Shown: positions 27,401 through 39,400 of the stretch, piece by piece
Position numbering within the stretch: the first letter of the stretch is position 1
Layout of the letters: each line of letters opens with the position of its first letter
Assembly (NCBI RefSeq): GCF_011386835.1
Contig: NC_088809.1
Span: 23,691,067 to 23,755,066 of the forward strand
Direction: 5' to 3'
Source of the DNA: Chrysemys picta bellii
Lineage: Eukaryota; Chordata; Testudines; Emydidae
DNA length: 64,000 nt
Program-made: the position numbers and the translations under genes
Notes under the pieces: generated by a model
Told to the model about the DNA's origin: nothing
The model's input: the letters and a program-made list of their open reading frames with translations, nothing else
Databases searched by the model: none

Positions 27401-30400
27401 AATGATAGCTGGAGCTACACACACTTGGGAGGTTTTACCCTTTTTAACAATAACTAAAGGCTAAGGTATTTAATAATACAGCGTTTTTATTCGGTGTCCT
27501 ACAAAGGCGTATAGCAATCAATTCACTCTCGGGAACAGGCTTCTAAAGCATTGTGCCGCATGGATCTTGGGCCCCAAAATTGTACATGGATGCAATAGGG
27601 AAGCAATTCCGAAGCAGACATGTGTTACTGCCCCTCATTGTCCAAGTGGTTCCTCAAGGCCTCTCTGATGTTAATAGCAGCCCTCTGGGCTCCTTTGTCA
27701 GCCCTAGCATCTGGCTGGTCAAACTGTGCAGCCAAGCGCTCTGCCTCAGTGCTCCACACCTGAGCAAACAGATTATGCGAAGTGCAGCACGCAGCTCTGA
27801 CCATAGGAATATTATCCTCGGTAAGGTCTAGCCTGCCATTGAGACACCTCCAGCGAGCTTTCAAACGGCCAAAGACACATTCGACTACCATGCAGCACCT
27901 GCTCAGCCTGTTGTTAAAACACTCCTTGCTGATGTCCAGGTGCCCTGTGTAAGGTTTCAAGAGCCAGGGCTGTAAGGGGTTAGCCGGGTCTCCCAGGATT
28001 ACTATGGGCATTTCCACATCCCCCACTGTGATCTTGTGGTCTGGAACGGAAGTCCTGCCTTCAGCTTTCTGTACAGGCCACTGTTCCTGAAGATGCGTGT
28101 GTCATGCACCTTTCCTGACCAGCCTGCATTGATGTCCGTGAAACGCCCCCGGTGATCCACAAGCGCCTGCAACACCACAGAGAAGTATCCCTTCCTATTG
28201 ATGTACTCAGAGGCAAGGTGGTCTGGCGCTAAAATTGGAATGTGTGCGCCATCAATCGCCCCGCCACAGTTAGGGAAACCCATCTCTGCAAAGCCAGCCA
28301 CTATGTCATGCACATTTCCCAGAATCATGGTCCTATGCAGCAGAATGTGTTTTATTGCCCTGCACACTTGGAGTAATACAGCCCCAACAGTGGACTTTCC
28401 TACTCCAAATTGATTTGCGACTGACTGGTAGCAGCTGGATTCACCAGCTTCCTCACAGCGATTGCAACACGCTTCTCTACCGGAAGGGCAGCTCTCAATC
28501 TGGTGTCCTTGCGCCGCAGGTCGGGGGCCAGCTCAGCACATAGCTCCAGGAAGGTTGCTTTACGCATCCTAAAGTTCTGTACCCACTGGTCATCATCCCA
28601 CACCTGCATGACAATGCGATCCCACCAACCAGGGCTTGTTTCCCTAGCCCAAAAGCGACACTCTACCGTATGCAGCTGCTCCGTGAATGCACAAAGCACT
28701 GATAAAAGCAACAAAGAGTCCTGTGGCACCTTATAGACTAACAGACGTATAGGAGCATGAGCTTTCGTGGATGAATACCCACTTCTTCCGATGCATCTGA
28801 AGAAGTGGATATTCACCCACAAAAGCTCATGCTCCTATACGTCTGTTAGTCTATAAGGTGCCACAGGACACTTTGCTGCTTTTACAGATCCAGACTAACA
28901 CAGCTACCCCTTTGATACAAAGCACTGATAAGTTGCTGCCGTCCATATCACACTCAGGTGCATGCGATTCATCCTCTGCTAACTCTGTGAGTAACTGTGC
29001 TGCCATGAGTGATGTCCTCACGACAGCTAACAGCGCATAGGAGAGAAGTGCGGGACCCATGCTCTCTGACTGCAGATGCTGGCGCACACTACAAAAGAAT
29101 GAGAGTTGGAAAAACGGCGCGAAAGGAAGCCAGGGACCTTTGATGGGGTGGGACACGTGGTGCATGACGGTACATTTTGCACATCCCAGGATGCGCCGCG
29201 CTCCGTTTCCGCATTCTCACAACACCTAGCGACAGATGGTGTCGCCAGGCACTGTGGGATACATACCCACAGTCCACTGCTCTCACTGTCGACAAAGGTG
29301 CCCCGAATGTGGACACGATCTGTTGACAGAGGGAGCAAATGTAGACACGCTTTGGCAACTTTGCTTTTATTGATTTTTCCTTGGCAACATGAGTTTCATT
29401 GAAAAAACTTGCCAGTGTAGACAAGCCCTTAGTCTTCTAAACGCCTAGGGGGATGAGGGGCAATCCCCCCAGACAGGGCAGGAAACGTAAACCAAAGTTC
29501 TTTTTCTTTTTTTTCCCTTTAATCCCAACAGAGTAAAAAGGAAAAACTAGCTATTAAGGAGAACAAAAAAAAAACCCAGAACAACTACTACTTATGCTAA
29601 TGATGCAGATAAGGAAGGGCTGACTGCTTGCTCCTTCTGAGGCCAAAGGCGGCTGAGAAGGAACTGGGGTGGGGGGGTTCACCCAAGCAGTGTTAGATAG
29701 CGTTGAGGCAGACCACAAGGGAGGGACAGGGCATGTGCAAGCTCAATGGACACTGCTACCAAAAATCTCCCATTAGAGGTGCAGGGGCACAGATACACCT
29801 AGAGTGGAGCACCCATAGGGACACTACGTGACGAAGAACTGGGCATTCACTTGTAACTGCTGCCAATACACTGTTCCCAGCCCTCGGAGAGAAAGCAATG
29901 CCCCGGCACTAGCTGTTAGATGTACGGGCTTGCTGGAGATAACACAGTGCAAGGCAGGGAGCTGTGCAGCCTTAAAACCCGGGTCAGCAGGGAGAGAGAC
30001 ACGGTCTCCTCTCAAGAGAGGTGAAGGCTGGGAGCCAGAAACCTTAAGTGAGTGCCCTCCGGGGACCATGGAGGGGGAAAGTCAGGTGCAATCACCCTGA
30101 AACTGAGATACAGTTCATGCGCGGGGAATCTGGGTTCCAATCCTAGCTATGACATTGGGTACATCAGCTGATCTGTTTGTGACTCAGTCACCCTGTCAGT
30201 ACAATGATATTTGTTCACCTTGTAGGAATGCTGTGAAGCTTAAAGAGGGCTTGTGAAGTTCACAGTACTAAGAGAGATAGTCAGCAGGAAGGGGGAGCCT
30301 AGAACTCAGGCTCTCCTGGCTCTTAGCCCTGAACCTACTCTGCTGGCTAAGAGAGTACATCGGAGAGTGGACATAGCATCAGAAGAAGAAAGAGGCACTC

Positions 30401-33400
30401 TCTTACCAGACCTAGATTTTCATGAGCTCCCCTAGTGATCTAATGGGAACATTAAATAAGGGAGGGGACAGGACTGAGCCTCACAGGAATCCATACACGA
30501 GACCTACTGGGCAGAGGGAGCAGCTGCCATCACATCTCTGAGATCTGAGAGGAAGGGGAAAGCAAAGTCAATAAAACCTGTCCGCATCTGCCGTCACCAG
30601 CTCAGCAGCCCTTCATGATCTCCTGCACCAACAGCTGCTAATAAGTCTCACAGCGATGTTTGCACCAGTACGTGCCCCTCTTGGCTCTATGCCAAGGACA
30701 GCAGGACACAGGCACATGCCTTCATGCTGCTAAACCACTACTACAAGCTGCAGTACCCAGATATCGTGTGGCAACCCAGGGCTGTGAAGTCACAACAAAG
30801 ACTATCCAAAACTAAACACAAATTGAAAACATTCAGGAAATTTGCTATACATTTCCTAGGGCTTTTCTCGGGTTGTCTGCGTTCCTCTCAGACTGCAATG
30901 ATCTGTACAAATGGCCATCACAGGGTATTGCCAAGTGAAGAGGGAGCAAATCCCTTCAACAGTTTTCTGCAAGTTTTCTATTATTTTTCCACAGGATTCG
31001 CTAGTTCCCAGACACAGGATTAAGAGGTAGCTGCAAGCGGAGGAAAGCAGAGCTAGTAAATGCATTGATCCCAAGATGTGCTTATCCCCACCTGGGTAAT
31101 GACAAGGGACACCAGAAACAGCACTGACCTCTGGAGTGGGGCAGGACTTGGGACTGTTCTGCATGGATTCTGATTTCGAAGAGCTTGACTGGGACTCCAG
31201 TCTCTTGACTTGCTTCTGAGATGTGGCAGCAGCACCTGAGCCTGGAATTTTGGTGACACTAGACATGGGATCAGGGATCTGAGGTAATGATTCCAGCTCT
31301 TTACTCCCTTCATCATGAATCTTCTTAGTGCACTGAAGAGCAGGACGTGCAGGGGCAACATCTGGATCTGAAACCAAACATTCCATTTGTTACTCCAAGT
31401 AGCCAGCAGAGCAGAACAAGAGCTGCTGTGAGCACCAGGGTGCTGCAGTGCGGACACACTCTATAGCAGGGATCTACCCAGAGGCTTAGCTTCGAGCTGT
31501 GGAAACACGTTCAGCCCTGTTTCTCCTTGCACCCACACCAAGAACAGTTACACTCAAGTTACGGGATGGAACTGATATAAGGGAGGGAGAATCAGGCGCT
31601 TGACATGCAATACTCAGCCCTGCATGCTGCTGTGGGCCAAATTCTCTCCTTCACGGAGGTCCACTCTGCACAGGAGGTAGGGGAGCTATTAGGGAGCTCG
31701 TTAGGGCTTGCTGAACCTGTTGGCTTGTCTGCACCAGCCCCACTGTGAATTAACTTATACCACAGGGATGTTAACAGGCCACTTCACCTTGAATGGTTCC
31801 TTAGAACATGTGCTGACTAGTTATGCTAAACAATCTGTTCAACCTTGTGACACTTTCTCAGACTGAAGAAGGGCTCTGTGTAGCTTGAAAGCTTGTCTCT
31901 CTCACCAGCAGAAGGTGGTCCAATAAAAGATATTACCTCACCCACCTTGTCTCTCTAGGGCAGTGGCTCTCAACCCATGGCCCGTGGGCCACTTGCAGCC
32001 CAATCAGCACACAGCTGCAGCTCTTATGACATCCTCATGGCCATACAGATAGTAAAAATGGTTACTCACCTTCTTGTAACTGTTGTTCTTCGAGATGTGT
32101 TGCTCATGTCCATACCAATTAGGTGTGCGCATGCCTACATGCACAGTTGTCAGAAGGCTTTTCCCCTAGCAGCACCCGTCGGGTCGGCTCTGGAGCCCCC
32201 TGGGGTGGCGCCTTCATGGCGGTGTATATAGGTCCCTGCCGACATGCCGCCTGGTCAGTTCCTTCTTCCCAGCTACTCCGACAGAGGGGAAGGCGGGTGG
32301 GTCTTAGAATGGACATGAGCAACACATCTCAAAGAACAACAGTTACGAGAAGGTGAGTAACCGTTTTTCTTCGAGTGCTTGCTCATGTTGATTTCAATTA
32401 TCTGACTCCCAAGCCCTAACTAGGAGGTGGGGTCGGAGCTCGTGGAATCGCCGATTGAAGCACCGCTCTGCTGAATGGAGCATCGTCCCTGGAGTGCTGG
32501 GTAATGGCATAATGAGAGGTGAAGGTGTGAACCGAGGATCATGTCGCTGCCCTGCAGATCTCCTGGATCGGGACATGGGCCAGGAATGCTGTCGAGGAAG
32601 CCTTCGCTCTAGTTGAATGAGCCGTTAGTGCAGGGGCCGGAACTTTTGCTAGATCGTAGCATGCCGGGATACAGGACGTGATCCACAATGAAATTCTCTG
32701 TGACAACACCGGAAGGCCTTTCATTCTAGCCGCAACCGCCACAAACAACTGGTTTGACTTACAGAACGGTTTTGTGCGTTCAATGTAAAAAGCCAGAGCT
32801 CTCTGAACGTCCACGGAGTGTAGTCTTTGTTCCCAGCCATCCGCATGAGGCTTAGGGTAAAAGACCGGTAGAAAAATGTCCTGATTGGCATGGAATTGGG
32901 AGACAACCTTTGGAAGAAAGGCTGAATGAGGCCTAAGTTGTACCTTGTCTGTATAAAAAATGGTATAAGGAGGATCGGAGGTTAGGGCTTTAAGCTCAGA
33001 GACTCTCCGTGCTGACGTAATGGCGACTAGGAAAGCCACCTTCAATGATAGGTAGAGCAATAAACAAGTTGCTAGGAGTTCAAACAGGGGCCCCATTAGC
33101 CTGGAAAGGACCAGGTTAAGGTCCCACACCGGGATTGGTTGCTTAACCTGCGGGTATAGCCTGTCTAGACCTTTCAGGAAGCAACTGACCATCGGGTTGG
33201 CAAAGACTGAACAGCTGGCCGCTCCCAGATGGAAAGCTGAAATGGCTGCCAGGTGGACCTGGAGAGATGAAACCAAGAGGCCTGCTGTTTTAAGTGTAAT
33301 AGGTAGTCTAAGATGAGTGGCATAGGCGCCTGCATCGGGAGAGCACAACCCTGAGAACACCAGATTGCAACCATTTTCCACTTGGCCAGGTAGGTAGCCC

Positions 33401-36400
33401 TGGTGTAGGGTTTCCTGCTGCCCAGCAGAAGCTCCCTAATGGGCTCCGAGCACATCAGCTCCATTGGGTTTAGCCATGAAGCTTCCAAGCGGTGAGGTGA
33501 CAAGACTCGAGGTCAGGATGATGAAGACAACCGTGGTCTTGGGTGATCAGGTCCGGAAGCAGGGGCAACGAGACTGGAGCATCCACTGACAGCTCCAGGA
33601 GCATGGTATACCAGTGCTGGCCAGGCCAGGCTGGCACTACCAGTATGACTGTAGTCTTGTCCCTGCAGATCTTGAGCAGAACCTTGTGGATGAGTGAAAC
33701 GATGGGAACACGTACAACAGATGGTCCGTCCAGGGGAGGAGGAACGCTTCCGCGAGGGAGCCCGGACTGTGATTCCGGAAGGAACAGAACTGGGGACATT
33801 TTCTGTTGCTCTCCATGGCGAACAGGTCACTTTGGGGAATCCGCACCTTTGGAAAATGTTGTACACCATGTCCAGGCAGCTGGACCACTTGTGATTGTGG
33901 AAGGATCTGCTGAGATAGTCCGCCAACTCGTTCTGGAAATCTGGGAGGTAAAATACTCTGTGCCAAAGTTCCTCCTCTATCTTGGTGGGTCCTGCGCTTA
34001 TTGGCGGATTTTCTTGCCTCAGAGATTCACCATGTGGGTTGGGGAACAGCCGAGAGACCTTCCCCTCTGGAAGAATCCACAGTCCAGGTCAATTGGGAGG
34101 TTTGGGGGGAACCCGGGCCCACCCTCTACTCCGGGTTGCAGCCCAGGGCCCTGTGGACAGCAGCTGTCTATAGTGCCTCCTGTAACAGCTGCATGACAGC
34201 TACAACTCCCTGGGCTACTTCCCCATGGCCTCCTCCAAACACCTTCCTTATTCTCACCACAGGACCTTCCTCCTGGTGTCTGATAACGCTTGTGCTCCTC
34301 AGTCCTCCAGCAGCACACCCTCTCACTCTCAGCTCCTTGTGCCTCTTGCTCCCAGCAACTTGCACCACAAACTGAAGTGAGCTCCTTTTAAAACCCAGGT
34401 GCCCTGATTAGCCTGCCTTGATTGATTCTAGCAGCTTCTTCTTAATTGGCTCCAGGTGTCCTAATTAGCCTGCCTGCCTTAACTGGTTCTAGCAGGTTCC
34501 TGATTACTCTAGTGCAGCCCCTGCTCTGGTCACGCAGGGAACAGAAAACTACTCATCCAGTGACCAGTATATTTGCCCTCTACCAGACTCCTGTACCCCA
34601 CCGGTCTGGGTCTGTCACAGCTCCCAAGTGAATCGAGTGGGCTATGCAGAAGTCCCAAAGCTTGAAGGCTTCCCGACATAGGGGAGAGGAACGAGTTCCA
34701 CCCTGCTTGTTTATATAAAACATCGCAGTTGTGTTGTCCGTCATCACCTCCTCGCGTTTCCCTTGCAAGTGGGCCTGGAAGGTCTGGCATGCCAGGAGGA
34801 CCACTCTCAGCTCCTTCACATTGATGTGGAGTGAGAGCTCTTCTTGTGACCAGAGACCTTGGGTCTGAAGGTATCCCAGGTGAGCACCCCATCCCAACAC
34901 TGCGCATCTGTCACCAGGGATTGGGAGGGATAGGGCTTTGTGAAAAGGACTCCCATGCATACCATCTGTGGGTTGAGCCACCAGTGGAAAGACTCGAGAA
35001 CTGGCACTGGGAGGGTGACCACCTTGTCTAGACTGTTGAGCCCTGGCTGATAGGCTGACACCAGCCAGGCCTGGAGAAGTCTGAGCCTCAGTCTCACATG
35101 TATGCCACATACGTATGTGCTGCCATGTGGCCGAGGAGTTTCAAGCAGTTCCTTGCTGTGGTGGTGGGGTACCACTTGAAGTTTTCTATGATGTCTGTCA
35201 TTGTCCGAAACTGAGATTCCAGCAGGGATGCCCTGGCCTGACCTGAGTCCAACACTGCTCCGATAAATTCTATTCTCTGCAAAGGGGATAGAGTTGATTT
35301 GCGCTCGTTGAGAAGGAGACCCAATCTGTCAAAGGTGTATCTTACCAGGCTGACCTGACCCTCCACTTGCTCCCTGGAGCAGTCCCTGAGCAGCCAGTCA
35401 TCAAGATATGGGAATATTTGCATCTGTCTCGGTCATAGGAAGGCGGCGATGACTGCCATGTATTTGGTAAACACTCGAGGGGCCGCTGACAGACCAAAGG
35501 GGAGGACCATAAATTGGTAATGGTTGTGGTTGACCACGAACCTGAGCTGGAATTATAGCTATGTGGAAGTACATGTCCTTGGGGTCGAGGGCGGCATACC
35601 AGTCTCCCGGACCAGAGACGGAATGATTGCGTTTAGAGAGACCATAAGGAAGTTCAAATTATTTATGAATTTGTTGAGGCCTCGCAGATCGAGGATGGAT
35701 CTGGGGCCCCCTTTGGCTTTGGGGATTAGGAAATAATGGGAATAGAACCGCTTGCCCCTTATCCCTCCTGAGGAGTCTCCTCCACTGCTCCTGCAATGAG
35801 GAGCATTTGGACCTCCTGCATGAGGAGATGCTCATGAGAAGGGTCCCTGAAGAGGGATCAGAAAGAGGGATGGGAGGGAGGAGAGGAGCAGAATTGGAGA
35901 AAATATCCCACTTCTACCATGCAAAAGACCCAGTGGTCTGAAGTTATCTGGGACCAAGCACGGTAAAAGTGGGACAGATGATTCAGGAAACAGGGATAAG
36001 GATCCAGTGAATAGACTGGTGCGTCACCCCCAGAAGCACCTTCAAAAGGCCTGCTTAGAGAGCCCGATGCCTGCCTTGCCGAGCCCTGGCCTTGGCTGGG
36101 TGGAGGATGGGGAGGCTTAGGCCTGCCATTCCTACTCCGCTTCCTTAAGAAGTCCTGCCTGGGCCGAGGAGGGTAGAAACGCTGTGGGGGTTGAGGTTTA
36201 AAATGTTTTCGCTGGGTAGCAGGGGTGTGCAGGCCCAGCAAATTTAAGGTAGCCTGCGAATCTTTTAGTCTGTGAAGCCTGGAATCTGTTTGCTCCGTGC
36301 CATCAAAAGGCAGGTCCTGAATTGTCCGTTGAACTTCAGGAGGAAGGCCAGACACTTCGAGCCGTGAACTCCTCCTCATGGCTATGCTCAAGGACAAGGT

Positions 36401-39400
36401 TCGCGTGGCCGAGTCTGCAGCGTCCAGTGAGACCTGTAAAAAGGTCTGTGTCACTGCCTTGCCCTCGTCCACGATGGCCGCAAACTCTGCCCTGGATTCA
36501 GATGGGACCAACTCCTTGAATTTCATCATGGAGTTCCATGAGTTGAAATGAGATCTACTCAGGATTGCCTGTTGGTTAGCAACCCTGAGCTGGAGCCCTC
36601 CGGTCGAGTAAACTTTCCGTCCGAAGAGGTCCAGCTTTTCTGAGTCTTTAGATTTCGGGGTCGGCCCTTGCTGCCCCTACCTCTCTCATTCACCGTGGCC
36701 AAAACAAGTGAGCAGGGTTGTGGGTCATTAAATAAGTACTCATACCCCTTAGAGGGGATGAAATACTTCCTCTCCACATGCTTCACTGTAGGGGGAATGG
36801 AGGCAGGGGTTTGCCACAGGGTTTTTGTAGTGGCCTGAATAGTCTTCATGAGGGGCAAAGCCACCCTAGATGGCCCCTCCGAAGTTAGGACCCATCGGGT
36901 CCTCCGATTCGACTACCTCCTCAGCCTGAAGCCCCATATTGTGAGCAACCCTACGCAGTCCTGGTGTGCTCTACTGTCAACGGGGGGTGTCCCAGAGGAG
37001 GAAGACCCCGCAACCACTTCATCCAGCGAGGACAACGACGAGGCCAGAGGAGGCACTGGGCCCTCCTTGCCCTCTGGACTCGTCCTGCTCGGTGCATGTT
37101 CCTCGTCGCTGACCGCAGGCTCAGGCTGGTGGTGGGCCCGGGATCTGGACGCAGCTCCATGCCATGCCGCGACGCAGTTTCGGAGCCCCAAGGGGTGGGA
37201 TGGTCCGTGGCTGGCGGAGGCACCCAGGCTTCCAACACCACAGAGTGAGAACCCCTGGAGTGCATGCCCTGGGCCTGGTGGTAGGCCCACGGGGTCCAAA
37301 ATGGCCATTGCACGGGCCCTTGACACTGCACTTACCACGGCACTAGCCTCACGTCCTGCCTATGTCTGTGGCGGTCCAATTGAGTAATAGGACTCCACCT
37401 CTGAGTCCAATGTTCAGGATTTTGAGCACAAAGACCACAGTGGCGCTGAGCAGGACGGTGCCAGAGAGCGGTGCTGTGGGGACGGTACCGGAGAGCGGTG
37501 CTGCGGTGGCGGTGCCAGGGACTGGTGCCAGGATGACGATGCCGAGGACCGGTGCCAGGGGGACAGGTGCCGCGGGGACAGTGCTGGAGACCGATGCTGT
37601 GGGGAGCAGTGCCATGGGGAGCGATGCCACGGAGATGGTGAGCGGGGCCTCATCATTGCCAGCTTGCCTCTGGATGGTGCCGTGCGCTGCAGCATCGGAG
37701 GTCTATCCCAGCTGACGGGGAACGGCGGAACCGTCATGGCAACCAATTCCCTCGCTGCCTCAAAAGTGTCCGGGGTGGAAGGGAGCTCTCGCTCATCCAC
37801 CTGGCACTCTCAATCAGGAGAGTCCAACAGCACCGGACTCGACAGACCCCCTTGCGGGACCAGAGTCGACAGTGCCGGCTCTGTGATGTCGGCGCCGGGT
37901 GCTCCTGCACTGTCCGACCCGGCTGCTCTTGGTTCAGGCGAGCGACCTGTCCACCTTCTTGTGCCGCTTATGCGGCACTGGAGAGTAAGAGTGGTGTCGT
38001 GCTGCCTCTGCAAGCTTCGACGCCGGGGAATGTCGGCGCCGGGGATCTCTATGGCCAGAATCCTTCCTCAACACCGTTTCTCGCACAGAGGCCAGAGTGC
38101 TCTGCACGGAGGTGCTTGGTGCCGGATCCTGTCGGCATGGAGCCAGCTGGGGACGAAGAGCTGCTTCCATCAGGATCTACTTCAGCCTGAAGTCCCGTTC
38201 TTTTTTAGTCCTCGGGTGGAACCCTTTACAAATCTTGCACCGTTCTGTTTGGTGCACCTCCCCCAGACACTCGAGACAAGAGTTGTGGGGGTCGCCCGTT
38301 GGCAAGGGCTTGAGGCAGGTTCCGCAGGGTTAAATCTTTGGGATCGAGGCATGTCCCGAACCTCAAAGGGGAGACAAATTAGGGTGGGAGAAGGACCTCC
38401 ACTCCTAGAAAACAAACCAACTAAACTAACTTACTCTAAGGCACATGTGTCAAACTCAAGGCCCGCGGGCCACATCCGGCCCGCCATACAATTATATCCG
38501 GCCCGCGAAATCGTTTTATATATCTGTTTTTAATGGCCCTGTGATATGACGCCCCAATAACACACACTACAAATCCCATGATGCAGTGCAATTGCCGCCA
38601 ACGGCAAGCCGCGGTTCAAGTTCGCGGTCTGTTGATGTATACAACGCTAATCTCAAATCAAAGCTAGACCCCAACAATGGCCAAGAGAAAAATTGATTCT
38701 GAAAACCGAGGCTTTCAAAGCCGGTGGGAGAATGAGTATATGTTTACTGAAATTGCAGGTAAACCAGTGTGTCTCCTTTGCGGGAGTAATATCGCTGTAA
38801 TGAAGGAGTATAACCTAAGACGGCACTACGAGACGAAACATGAGAACAAATTCAAAAACCTGAGCGCAGGACAGAAGCTACAAAAGGTAGAGGAGTTGAA
38901 GAAGAATTTGACATCCCAGCAGACGTTTTTCACCAAAGCAAAATCACAAAGTGAAGCTGCTGTGAAAGCAAGTTTCATTGTGGCCGAAGAGATCGCCAAA
39001 TCAGGACGGCCGTTTACCGAGGGGGAATTCGTAAAGAATTGTATGATGAAAGTGTGCGACGTCCTTTGTCCAGATAAAACGCGAGCGTTTGCAAATGTAA
39101 GCCTCAGCAGAAACACTGTTGCTAATCGGGTTTGTGAGATGGCGACTGATTTGAAAACACAGTTGATTGAAAGAGCAAAAGATTTTGTTGCATACTCCCT
39201 TGCCGTGGATGAAACTACTGACGCGACTGACACTGCACAGCTGGCGATATTTATCCGTGGTGTGGATTCCAATTTGTGCGTAACAGAGGAAATACTGGAC
39301 ATTAAATCGATGCACGGGACAACGAAAGGAGAAGACATCTTTGGAAATGTATTTCAAAGTGTAACCGACATGAAACTGCCGTGGGAAAAACTCGTTGGAC

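Larger units (their letters stand above)
24931..29428. mobile_element. PIF/Harbinger DNA transposon, two-gene, disrupted
   Basis: The element is bounded by inverted ends containing gcctacacctggc (left) and gccagtgtagacaagccc (right). These are flanked by TAA (24928-24930) and TTA (29429-29431), the 3-bp T-A/T-A target class of Harbinger. It carries the two expected genes facing each other: a Myb/SANT-like DNA-binding protein (plus, from 25258) and a DDE transposase (minus, from 29060). Subterminal repeats contain gtcgacaaa words. A CR1 (25667-26253) and an inverted SINE pair (28706-28916) have inserted. Both genes are dead. Confidence 0.88.

Noticed and set aside
27625..29060. Possible host HARBI1 gene
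   Set aside because: Frameshifts, a SINE insertion and flanking Harbinger ends show a dead transposon copy.
32539..33381. Phage or bacterial integrase, suggesting a contaminant
   Set aside because: The motif set, linked RT/RNase H and inverted ends identify a eukaryotic DIRS retrotransposon.
33543..34196. Plus-strand ORF of 217 codons
   Set aside because: Antisense shadow of the DIRS RNase H and the solo LTR.
37440..37640. Stand-alone minisatellite
   Set aside because: The imperfect ggtgcc-rich repeats are part of the DIRS gag coding region and recur in the other DIRS copy.
37664..38533. Plus-strand ORF of 289 codons
   Set aside because: Antisense to the DIRS gag region; its composition reflects the GC-rich repeats there, and it crosses into the hAT end.
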